Assembly: GCF_000718255.1 (NCBI RefSeq)
Contig: NZ_JOFJ01000021.1
Location: forward strand, 25,085-89,084
From: Spirillospora albida
GTDB taxonomy: Bacteria > Actinomycetota > Actinomycetes > Streptosporangiales > Streptosporangiaceae
Reading direction: 5' to 3'
DNA length: 64,000 bases
Shown: piece by piece, positions 32,420-39,905 of the stretch
How positions within the stretch are numbered: position 1 is the stretch's first letter
Layout of the letters: the number at the start of each line of letters is the position of its first letter
The notes under the pieces: generated by a model
What the model was told of the DNA's origin: nothing
Seen by the model: only the letters and a program-made list of their open reading frames with translations
Databases searched by the model: none
Position numbers and translations under genes: made by a program

Positions 32420-33147
32420 GTCGCCTCCTCGGTGCCGATGTAGGCCGCGATGACCTCCGGGGATTCCTGGATCTCCTGCGGTGTCCCGGACGCGATCAGC
32501 GACCCGTAGTCGAGGACGTGGATCCGCGAGCACAGCCCCATCACCAGGGGCAGGTCGTGCTCGACGAGGCAGATCGCGAGGCCGTCGCCCGCGAGGCCCT
32601 TCAGCATCTCGGCGAACCGCTCCGTCTCCTGCTCGGTCTGGCCGGACGCGGGCTCGTCCAGCAGCAGGACGCGCGGCGAGGTCATCAGCGCGCGCGCCAC
32701 CTCCACGACGCGGGCCCTCCCGATCGGGACGTCCGACACGTCGCGTCCGGCGATGTCGGTGAGGCCCGTCCGCTCCAGGATCCTGTCGGTCTCCTCGTCC
32801 AGGTCGAACCGCTTGCGGGCGGTCGCGCGCAGGACGTCGCCCGCGACGCGGACGTTGTCGCGCACCGACAGCGACAGGAACAGCTCCAGCCGCTGGAAGG
32901 TGCGCGCCATCCCGCGCCGCGCGCGCTTGGCCGGGGACAGGGAGGTGATGTCCGTCCCGTCCAGCAGGACCCTGCCGGACGCCGGTCTCTGCAACCCGGT
33001 GACGGTGTTGAACATCGTGGTCTTGCCGGCGCCGTTCGGGCCGATCAGCCCGGTGATCTCACCCTCGGCCATGGTCAGGCTCACGTCGTCCACGGCGGTG
33101 TTGCCGCCGAACCGGACGGTGATCCCGCGGGTCTCAAGCAGGGACAC
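32416..33147 (-). CDS. Branched-chain-amino-acid-type ABC ATPase (LivG-like)
   Basis: A 243-residue ABC ATPase of the LivG class. Walker A GPNGAGKTT is at 36-44, RTFQRLELFLSLSVRDNVRVA is the Q-loop region and Walker B is VLLLDEPASG. The ABC signature is unusual: where LivG normally has LSYGxQR it reads VPIGRARVVEVARAL, so the LSGGQ serine/glycine pair is altered. The composite ATP site partnered by this motif may be weak while the LivF-contributed one is normal. GTG start at 33147 lies 14 bases inside the end of the permease gene. Confidence 0.88.
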   Translation of the reverse strand: MSLLETRGITVRFGGNTAVDDVSLTMAEGEITGLIGPNGAGKTTMFNTVTGLQRPASGRVLLDGTDITSLSPAKRARRGMARTFQRLELFLSLSVRDNVRVAGDVLRATARKRFDLDEETDRILERTGLTDIAGRDVSDVPIGRARVVEVARALMTSPRVLLLDEPASGQTEQETERFAEMLKGLAGDGLAICLVEHDLPLVMGLCSRIHVLDYGSLIASGTPQEIQESPEVIAAYIGTEEAT

Positions 33148-35362
33148 CGGCCCCTCCCTTCCGGACGGTGGCGGGCAGGCCCAGCTCGCGGTCGAGTCGG
33201 GCGCGCAGCTCGTCGGTGTAGGGCTCGTCGATCCCGAGGAGCTCCAGCGGCGTCTCGCGCCTCCCCTTCTCCTCCAGGACGCTCTTGCCGATCACCGGCA
33301 GCAGCATGAGGACGCACAGCGCCGCGATCGCGAACGTCCACGTCCCGATCACATCGGTCAGCGCCAGGACGTACAGCACCGCGCCCGCCGCGCCGCCCCC
33401 GTACAGGACGGGCTTGGCGGCCCGCAGGCTCCGGTACGCCTCGGCGACGTCGTGGACGAACCCGCTCGGGTTCCTGCCGACGCCCATCCCGACCAGCGCC
33501 GTCCCGACCAGGACGAGCTGCCCGACCGCCGTGTAGAGCGACGACATGGACTCGTGCTCCAGCGCCAGGTCGTTGAAGGTGGACACGAGGACGGCCGACC
33601 CGACGCCGGCGATCAGCCCGCCGAACAGGGCCCCGCTGATGTAGCCGATCCCCGCCACGACGACGAGCATCAGCAGCGCCAGACTCCCGGTGATCGTGAA
33701 GGTCTCCTGGGAGACCGTCCCGTGCGCGGACGACATCAGCACGCCGCCGAGCCCGGCGATCCCCGCGGAGATCATGAAGACGGACAGCTTCAGCCGGACG
33801 AGGCTCTGCCCGAGCATCGCCGTGGCCGCCGGGCTGTCCTTCATCGCCGCGAGCCGCCGCCCGTACCCGCTGTTGCGGAGCGCGGCCAGACCGATGCCGA
33901 GCAGGGCGAACAGTACGGTCGCGGTCATCAGGAACGCCGTCCCGTCGCGCAGGTCGAGCGGACCGGCCTTGAGGGGCGGGATGACGAGCGAACCGTCCGG
34001 GAAGATCGTGAACCTCTGCCCGAACCACTCGTGCTCGGTGGTGTCGCGCAGCACCATGTTCGACAGGAACACGCCGAACGCCATCGTCGCGAGCGCCAGG
34101 TACAGACCTCGCAGGCGCAGTGCGGGCAGCGCGACGAGCCCGCCGACCACCGCCGCGACCAGCACGCCGAGCAGCACGCCCTGCACGTTGAGGCGGGCCG
34201 CGAGGCCCTCCCCCGTCACACCGAAGTGGAACGCGACGATCGTCCCGATGGCGCCGAACGACAGCGGCGCGAGGTTCAGCTCGCCCGCGTAGCCGGTCAG
34301 GACGGTCAGCGACAGCGCGACGATCGCGAAGGTCATGCCGAGCGCGAACGCGGTGACGCCCGCGTCCGGCAGCAGCAGGCTGTAGAGGTACACGACCGCG
34401 ATCAGTACCGCGCCCCACACCGCCGCCGACCGGACGGACGGCACGCGGTAGCGCTCCCGCGTCCGGACGGCGGCACCGCGCAGCCGGTCCTGCGGCAGCA
34501 CCACGAGCACGACGAACAGGATGATCATCGGCAGCGAGACGCGGAGGTTGCCCGTGAACGTGCCCGCCGACGGCAGGTACGCCAGGACGTAGGTCACGGT
34601 CAGGCCCAGCACCATCGCGCCGGCGAACGTCCGCGGCAGGCTGCGCAGCCTGCCGAACATCGCCGCCGCGAACGCGTCGATGACCAGCAGCGTCAGCATG
34701 TTCGCGTCCATCGCACCGCCGCTGATCGGGACGACCAGCACCCCGGCCAGCACGGCGAGGGTGGAGCCGAGCGCCCACGACAGCATCGCGGCGCGCTCGG
34801 GGTCGTGGCCGTTCAGCCGCAGCAGGTCCGGATCGTCGACCGAGCCCCGCATCACCACCCCCGCCCTACTGCGGGTGAACAGCACCCGCAGCAGGGCGGC
34901 GATGGCCACGGCGGCGACCAGGCAGACGATCTCGTGGTACCGGACGGTCACCCCGGCGAGGGTGACCTTCGCGCCCGCACCGAAGAACATGTCGATGGTG
35001 CGGGCCTCGTCCGGGTTCCAGATCCACTGCGCCAGGTAGACCGTTCCCAGCAGCACCGCCACCGTCACGATGATCTTCGTGACATCGGCGGTACCGCGCA
35101 GCCCCTTCATGATCAGTGCGTGCAGCGCCGCGCCCATCACGGGACCGGCCACGCCGATCACCGCGATCAGCCCGAGCCACGTCGGCCAGTTCCACACCTG
35201 CGTGAAGTGCCAGTACAGGAACGTGCCGAACATGGCCTGGGCGCCGTGCGCGAAGTTGAAGATTCCGGAGGTGTTGTAGGTCAGGACCAGCCCGGACGCG
35301 GCGATGGAGTACACCGCGCCCAGGACCAGGCCGAGGACCGTATACGTCAGGAACGTCGTCAT
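33134..35362 (-). CDS. Fused LivH-LivM-type ABC permease
   Basis: A 742-residue membrane protein that joins two permeases usually made separately. Residues about 1-290 are LivH-like (VLGLVLGAVYSIAASGLVLTYNTSGIFNFAHGA is the classic LivH opening). About 300-650 are LivM-like (LNLAPLSFGAIGTIVAFHFG, LALATMAFGVFLSNMVLRDT). A further 90 residues add one or two TM helices and a charged tail with a DELRARLDRELGL helix. Fusion gives a one-chain pore for the two ATPases. It begins 25 bases after the binding-protein gene. The substrate is inferred from context only. Confidence 0.88.
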   Translation of the reverse strand: MTTFLTYTVLGLVLGAVYSIAASGLVLTYNTSGIFNFAHGAQAMFGTFLYWHFTQVWNWPTWLGLIAVIGVAGPVMGAALHALIMKGLRGTADVTKIIVTVAVLLGTVYLAQWIWNPDEARTIDMFFGAGAKVTLAGVTVRYHEIVCLVAAVAIAALLRVLFTRSRAGVVMRGSVDDPDLLRLNGHDPERAAMLSWALGSTLAVLAGVLVVPISGGAMDANMLTLLVIDAFAAAMFGRLRSLPRTFAGAMVLGLTVTYVLAYLPSAGTFTGNLRVSLPMIILFVVLVVLPQDRLRGAAVRTRERYRVPSVRSAAVWGAVLIAVVYLYSLLLPDAGVTAFALGMTFAIVALSLTVLTGYAGELNLAPLSFGAIGTIVAFHFGVTGEGLAARLNVQGVLLGVLVAAVVGGLVALPALRLRGLYLALATMAFGVFLSNMVLRDTTEHEWFGQRFTIFPDGSLVIPPLKAGPLDLRDGTAFLMTATVLFALLGIGLAALRNSGYGRRLAAMKDSPAATAMLGQSLVRLKLSVFMISAGIAGLGGVLMSSAHGTVSQETFTITGSLALLMLVVVAGIGYISGALFGGLIAGVGSAVLVSTFNDLALEHESMSSLYTAVGQLVLVGTALVGMGVGRNPSGFVHDVAEAYRSLRAAKPVLYGGGAAGAVLYVLALTDVIGTWTFAIAALCVLMLLPVIGKSVLEEKGRRETPLELLGIDEPYTDELRARLDRELGLPATVRKGGAGVPA

Positions 35363-35387
35363 GGGGTCACCACCAGGGGGCGGTTGA

Positions 35388-36791
35388 TCAGGCCTTGGGC
35401 TTGATGACGTCGCCGGTCAGGAACTTCTTCGCGATCCGCTCGTCCGTCAGCTCGGTGCCCCAGTTCTTCGGGTCGGTCTTGATGACGAACTCCGCGCCGC
35501 ACTCGAACTCGCCGCGGTTCTTGGGGAACACCTGCTCGTACTTCGTGCCGGTGAGCTTGACCATCAGCCCGCAGGACGCCGGCTTGTTGTTGCCCGGGTC
35601 GGTCGGCGCGTGCAGGCCGCCGCCCGTCCACTCGTGGACCTTCGACAGCTCGGTGATGACGCACTGGCGGGTGAGGTCGGAGCCGCACGCCTTGGCCGAC
35701 TGCGCCCACAGCAGGAACGAGGACGTGGCCTGCATGCCGAGCAGCGCGACCTTGCCCTTCTTGGCGTTGACGAGGTCCATGTACTGCTTGACCGCGGGGG
35801 CCTTGTCGGCGTTCTCGAACGGCTGGAAGATCATGCCGACGTGGAGGCCGTCGCCGTTCCCGGCCTTGTTCCACCCGGAGACGTGCGGGCTGTACCAGGT
35901 CGCCTCGAACACGTACTTCGGCTTGATCCCGGCCCGCGCGATCGTGTCGAGCAGGCTGAACTGGCCGGCGTCCGGGGAGTCGGACGACCAGAGGAACTCG
36001 GCGCCGCACTTCTTGAGCTTCTCGGCGAACGGCATGTAGTTGCTCTCGCCGCGGTCGTTGAGCCGGACGCCGCAGTCCAGCGGCGTGATGCCCTGCTGCT
36101 TCATCGCACCGGCGATCTTGTTGGTACCGGCGGAGACGGCCGGGGACGTCGACAGCAGGATGTCGGTCTTGGTCTTGAAGTTCGGGAAGTTCTTCTGCGC
36201 GAGCAGCATCCCGCTGATGTTGAGCATGTCCACCGGGTACGGGACGGCCTCGTACTTCATCGGGCCCATGGACGAGTTCGGCCCGACCGTGAAGCCCGCG
36301 ACCGTCGGCAGCTTGCAGCCGACGCGGTACTGCTCGGCCGCCTCGTCCATCGCGAAGCCCTGGCCGACGAGCATGAAGTCCTGCTTGCACGCCTCCTGCA
36401 CGACCTTCGCGGACTGCATGTAGGCGGCGTCGTACTGGTTGCCCTTGATCTTGCGCCCGTTGATGCCGCCCTGCTCGTTGCACCACGCGATCATGGCGCT
36501 GACGGCGTCGCCCATCTCCTTGGACAGGCCCGGCGCGGAGGCGAACCCGCGGTCGTCGCCGAACCCGATCGTGATCTCCTTGTCGGTGACGCCCTGGTCG
36601 GTGGCGCCCTTGGCGTCACCGCCGCCGCAGGGCGACGGCAGCGTCCCGAACGAGGTGGCGGCGTTCTTCGCGCCGTCGCCCCCGTCCCCGGAGGCGCCGT
36701 CGGAACCGGATCGCTCTCCGGCGCACGCCGTGGTCAGCATCGCGAGGGCGAGCGCGCCCGCAGCGAGACGTCCGAACTTGTCTGCCTTCAT
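35388..36791 (-). CDS. ABC substrate-binding lipoprotein (LivK/type I periplasmic-binding family)
   Basis: A 467-residue exported lipoprotein. A basic start (MKADKFGR), a hydrophobic core and LTTAC ending in Cys23 mark a lipobox, followed by a Gly/Asp/Ser-rich linker to about 50. The mature part is a type I binding protein: ITIGFGDDRGFASAPGLSKEMGDAVSAMIAWCNEQGGINGRKI, then paired Cys residues unusual for LivK that may form disulfides. It is longer than amino-acid LivK (about 370), which leaves room for a larger ligand. Start ATG 36791 has an upstream AAGGAG. It lies 65 bases downstream of the SDR gene and probably shares its promoter. Confidence 0.88.
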   Translation of the reverse strand: MKADKFGRLAAGALALAMLTTACAGERSGSDGASGDGGDGAKNAATSFGTLPSPCGGGDAKGATDQGVTDKEITIGFGDDRGFASAPGLSKEMGDAVSAMIAWCNEQGGINGRKIKGNQYDAAYMQSAKVVQEACKQDFMLVGQGFAMDEAAEQYRVGCKLPTVAGFTVGPNSSMGPMKYEAVPYPVDMLNISGMLLAQKNFPNFKTKTDILLSTSPAVSAGTNKIAGAMKQQGITPLDCGVRLNDRGESNYMPFAEKLKKCGAEFLWSSDSPDAGQFSLLDTIARAGIKPKYVFEATWYSPHVSGWNKAGNGDGLHVGMIFQPFENADKAPAVKQYMDLVNAKKGKVALLGMQATSSFLLWAQSAKACGSDLTRQCVITELSKVHEWTGGGLHAPTDPGNNKPASCGLMVKLTGTKYEQVFPKNRGEFECGAEFVIKTDPKNWGTELTDERIAKKFLTGDVIKPKA

Positions 36792-36856
36792 TTCTGGACA
36801 TGCTCCTTTCACCGGACGTGCGGACACGGCCGGCCGGTGGGGTGGGAAAGCGGAGG

Positions 36857-37618
36857 TCAGCCGAAGTAGGCCTGGCCGCCGTCGAGAGGGATCGTGGCGC
36901 CGGTCAGGTAGCGCATGCCCGGGCCGACCAGCGCGGCCACGGCCCGGCCGATGTCCTGCTCGCAGTCGCCGATGTAGCCGAGCGGGATGGTCCCGCGGAA
37001 CTCCTCGGCGGCCTCGGGGTTGTTCTCGGCCCACCACTTGAGCCCCGGCGACAGGGCGTGCGGGGCGATGTTGTTGGCGCGGATGCCGTCCGGGCCCCAT
37101 TCCGCCGCGGCCGTCCTCGTGAGCGACCGGAGCGCCTGCTTGGCCGCCGCGTAGGCCCCGTAGGTGGACGGGTCCCAGCGGACCATGGCGGACGTGACGA
37201 GGTTGACGATGCTGCCGCCGCCCCGCGCCTTCATGTGCGGGTGGCACGCCTTCATGAACGCGAACGCCGCGAACGGCCCCGACCGGAACCCGTTCCGGAA
37301 GGCGTCGTCGCTCATCTCCAGCAGCGGCCCGTAGGAGCCGGTGTAGGCGTTGTTGACGAGGATGTCGACACCGCCGAGCTGTTCCACGACGGCCGCCACG
37401 ACCTCGGGAACGGCCTCCGTGTCCGTGACGTCGCAGGTGAACGCCTCGGCCCGTCCGCCGCGCTCCCGGATGAGCCCGCAGGTGGTCTCCAGCTTCGCCG
37501 GCGTCCGGCCGAGCACGGCCACCGCCGCGCCCTCCGCGGCGAGCGCCAGAGCGATGCCCTGGCCGACGCCCTGGCCCGCGCCCGTGACGACCGCCACCGA
37601 CCCGTCGAGACTTCCCAT
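36857..37618 (-). CDS. Short-chain dehydrogenase/reductase (first gene of the ABC operon)
   Basis: A 253-residue classical SDR. NAD(P)-binding TGAGQGVGQGIALAL is near the N-terminus, VDILVNNAYTGSYGP gives the NNA motif, catalytic Ser is in LVTSAMV and YxxxK appears as YGAYAAAKQAL. The C-terminal PLDGGQAYFG is typical. It resembles the SDR at 62174 (shared PHMKARG and LRSLTRTAA.EW blocks). Oxidation of a hydroxysteroid or hydroxyacyl-CoA is likely; the substrate is unknown. ATG 37618 has GGGAG at correct spacing. Two steroid palindromes lie upstream. Confidence 0.85.
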   Translation of the reverse strand: MGSLDGSVAVVTGAGQGVGQGIALALAAEGAAVAVLGRTPAKLETTCGLIRERGGRAEAFTCDVTDTEAVPEVVAAVVEQLGGVDILVNNAYTGSYGPLLEMSDDAFRNGFRSGPFAAFAFMKACHPHMKARGGGSIVNLVTSAMVRWDPSTYGAYAAAKQALRSLTRTAAAEWGPDGIRANNIAPHALSPGLKWWAENNPEAAEEFRGTIPLGYIGDCEQDIGRAVAALVGPGMRYLTGATIPLDGGQAYFG

Positions 37619-37708
37619 CGGTACTCCCATCGCGCCATCCCGATTTCCGGTCATCCGGTACTCGGTTGCCGGTCATCGTGATGTGACGCGGGCCACGCGC
37701 CACCGCGA

Positions 37709-37725
37709 GTCCCGCTCACCGGGAC
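37709..37725. promoter_or_regulatory. Steroid-operon palindrome, copy 3 (SDR-ABC / fadD)
   Basis: GTCCCGCTCACCGGGAC has perfect GTCCCG/CGGGAC arms around five bases and is the closest copy to the consensus. It is 91 bases upstream of the SDR-ABC operon and 112 bases upstream of the divergent acyl-CoA synthetase gene. Confidence 0.7.
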
Positions 37726-37755
37726 CGAACGCGGTCACCCCCGGCGTACCGTGGA

Positions 37756-37772
37756 GTCCCACTCACCGGAAC
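37756..37772. promoter_or_regulatory. Steroid-operon palindrome, copy 4 (SDR-ABC / fadD)
   Basis: GTCCCACTCACCGGAAC is the second copy in the same divergent region, in the same orientation and 47 bases from copy 3 centre to centre, 65 bases upstream of the synthetase gene. Confidence 0.65.
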
Positions 37773-37836
37773 ACCCTGGTCAGCCACAGTGACCCTGGAC
37801 ACAATGAGCCCTTCGGCACGGAGATGAGGAGGCTCG

Positions 37837-39453
37837 ATGACCCCCACGGCAATGGAGATCATGCAGCGGCTGGTCGGTCCCGGCGGCACTTTTGAACTCC
37901 GTCCGGAGGAGGTTTTGGGCGCCCGAATCCCGGTGTTCGCGAACCGGGCCCGCAGCCTGGGCGAGGTCCTGACCCGCTCCGCGGACTTCGGCGACCGCGA
38001 CTACATCGTCACCGCCGAAACCCGCATCTCATTCGCCGACCACGCCCGCCGCGCCGCGTCGATGGCCAAGGCCCTGCGCGACGACCACGGCGTCCGGCCC
38101 GGCGACCGCGTCGCGCTCTACGCCGCCAACTCCCCCGAGTGGATCATCGCGTTCTGGGCGACGATCGCCGCCGGAGCCGTCGCCGTCGGCTACAACGCCT
38201 GGTGGACCCGCCGCGAGGTCGAGTACGCCCTCGGCCACACCGCCCCGAAGGTCGTCATCGCCGACGCCAAGCGCGCCGCCAACGTCCCGGGCGCGCTCAC
38301 CGTGGAGCAGGACGTCCCGGCGATGACCGCCGGCACCGCCGCCTTCGACATCCCGCCCGTCGCCGAGGACGACCCCGCCGTCATCCTCTACACGAGCGGG
38401 ACGTCCGGACGCCCCAAGGGCGCGGTGCACACCCACCGCAACCTGACCTCGGTGGTCGAGTACCACCGCACCAACGACGCCCTCATCCAGATGTTCGGCG
38501 ACCCCACCAGGCCCGAGGACCGCCGCTACCTGCTCGCCCTCCCCCTCTTCCACATCGCGAGCCTGCACAACCTCGCCGTCCCCCGCCTCGCCACCGGCTC
38601 CGCCGTCGTCATGCACCTGGGCGGCTTCGACGTCGACAAGGTCCTCACCCTCATCGAACGGGAACGCGTCACGAACTGGGGCGCCGTCCCCACGATGGCG
38701 AACCGGCTCCTGGAGCACGACGACCTGTCGAAGTACGACACGTCCTCCCTCACCGCGTTCGCCCTCGCGTCGGCGCCCTCGTCCCCGGCCTTCAAGGACA
38801 AGCTCCGCGCCGCCTTCCCCCCGGCCCGCAACGCCCTGGTCGACAGCTACGGCCTGACCGAATCCTGCACAGCGGTCGCGACCGCGTCCCCCCTCGACCT
38901 CATGGAGGCCCCCGGCACCCTCGGCCGCCCCGCGATCGGCGTCCAGCTGGAGATCCGCGGCGCCGACGACAAGCCCCTCCCCGAGGGCGAGGAGGGCGAG
39001 GTCTGCGTCCGCAGCGCCTACAACATGCTCGGCTACTGGGAAGACCCGGACGCGACCGCCGCCGCCATCGACGCCGACCGCTGGCTGCACACCGGCGACA
39101 TCGGCGTCATCGAGAACGGCCGCCTCTTCCTCACCACCCGCCGCTCCGACCTCATCATCCGCGGCGGCGAGAACGTCTACCCGGCCGAGATCGAGTACGC
39201 CCTGGCCGACTTCCCGGGCGTCCGCGAGTGCATCGCCCTCGGCACCCCCCACCCCGACCTGGGCCAAGAGGTCACGGCGGTCGTCGTCTTCTCCGAGGAC
39301 GCGGAGTTCCCCACGGAAGAAGCGCTCACCGAATTCGCCGGTGAGCGCCTCGCCTACTTCAAGGTCCCGTCCCGCTGGAAGCTCACCACGGAGTCCCTGC
39401 CCCGCAACGCCACGGGCAAGGTGATCCGCCGCGAGGTCGAATCCGTCCTGTAG
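37837..39453 (+). CDS. AMP-forming acyl-CoA synthetase (FadD family)
   Basis: A 538-residue class I adenylate-forming ligase. The phosphate loop VILYTSGTSGRPKGAVHTH is near 185, LPLFHIASLHNLAVPRL and SYGLTESCTAVATA follow, then WLHTGDIGVIENGRLFLTTRRSDLIIRGGENVYPAEIEYAL and the catalytic Lys in LPRNATGKVIRREV. It could act on a steroid side-chain acid or another carboxylate; I do not recognise a specific ortholog. Placed divergent from the SDR-ABC importer genes, it may activate the imported acid. Start ATG has a GAGGAGG site. Its stop abuts that of the convergent SnoaL-like gene. Confidence 0.85.
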   Translation: MTPTAMEIMQRLVGPGGTFELRPEEVLGARIPVFANRARSLGEVLTRSADFGDRDYIVTAETRISFADHARRAASMAKALRDDHGVRPGDRVALYAANSPEWIIAFWATIAAGAVAVGYNAWWTRREVEYALGHTAPKVVIADAKRAANVPGALTVEQDVPAMTAGTAAFDIPPVAEDDPAVILYTSGTSGRPKGAVHTHRNLTSVVEYHRTNDALIQMFGDPTRPEDRRYLLALPLFHIASLHNLAVPRLATGSAVVMHLGGFDVDKVLTLIERERVTNWGAVPTMANRLLEHDDLSKYDTSSLTAFALASAPSSPAFKDKLRAAFPPARNALVDSYGLTESCTAVATASPLDLMEAPGTLGRPAIGVQLEIRGADDKPLPEGEEGEVCVRSAYNMLGYWEDPDATAAAIDADRWLHTGDIGVIENGRLFLTTRRSDLIIRGGENVYPAEIEYALADFPGVRECIALGTPHPDLGQEVTAVVVFSEDAEFPTEEALTEFAGERLAYFKVPSRWKLTTESLPRNATGKVIRREVESVL

Positions 39454-39846
39454 TCACCCATCGAGGACGGGGGTGTTCTGGTTGGCGGTCAGCGACCACC
39501 GCCCGTCCTCCTTGCTCATCACGTACATGGGGCTTCCCACGGCCACCTCGTCGCCCGTCCGCGAAACCTGCCGCACCTTGACGGCCGCGACATCAGGCCG
39601 GATGAACAGGACGTACTCGACCTCATAAGTGGCGGTCGTGCCGGCCATGCCCCCGGGCAGTACCTGCCGGGTGAACGCGGCGATCGCGTCGCGTCCGAAC
39701 AGCCGCTTCCCGCCGCCGGTCGTCCAGATGGCGTCCGCCCGGAACAGCGAGACGAACTCGTCCACCAGCTCGTTGTTCTGCGCGTGCTCGACGGCCGCCA
39801 CGACCTCGGCGATCGCCACCAGCTCTTTCTCTCTGTTCCCAGCCAT
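39454..39846 (-). CDS. SnoaL-like (SgcJ/EcaC family) protein
   Basis: A 130-residue NTF2/SnoaL-fold protein of the SgcJ/EcaC type: FRADAIWTTGGGKRLFGRDAIAAFTRQVLPGGM and a C-terminal ALTAN-type strand. Such proteins are small cone-fold enzymes or binding proteins; members of the SgcJ set occur near secondary-metabolism and regulatory genes. No catalytic residues can be named. ATG 39846 was chosen; an in-frame TTG at 39867 would add seven residues. It stands alone between the fadD gene and the LAL regulator. Confidence 0.6.
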   Translation of the reverse strand: MAGNREKELVAIAEVVAAVEHAQNNELVDEFVSLFRADAIWTTGGGKRLFGRDAIAAFTRQVLPGGMAGTTATYEVEYVLFIRPDVAAVKVRQVSRTGDEVAVGSPMYVMSKEDGRWSLTANQNTPVLDG

Positions 39847-39905
39847 ACGCCGATTCTGAAACCTCAACCGAACTCAAGGTCCAGCCCTTCGCGCCATGAC
39901 CTGAC

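Noticed and set aside
39327..39351. GCGCTCACCG / CGGTGAGCGC inverted repeat
   Set aside because: Lies inside the coding sequence of the acyl-CoA synthetase, does not fit the 17-bp consensus and is explained by codon choice.
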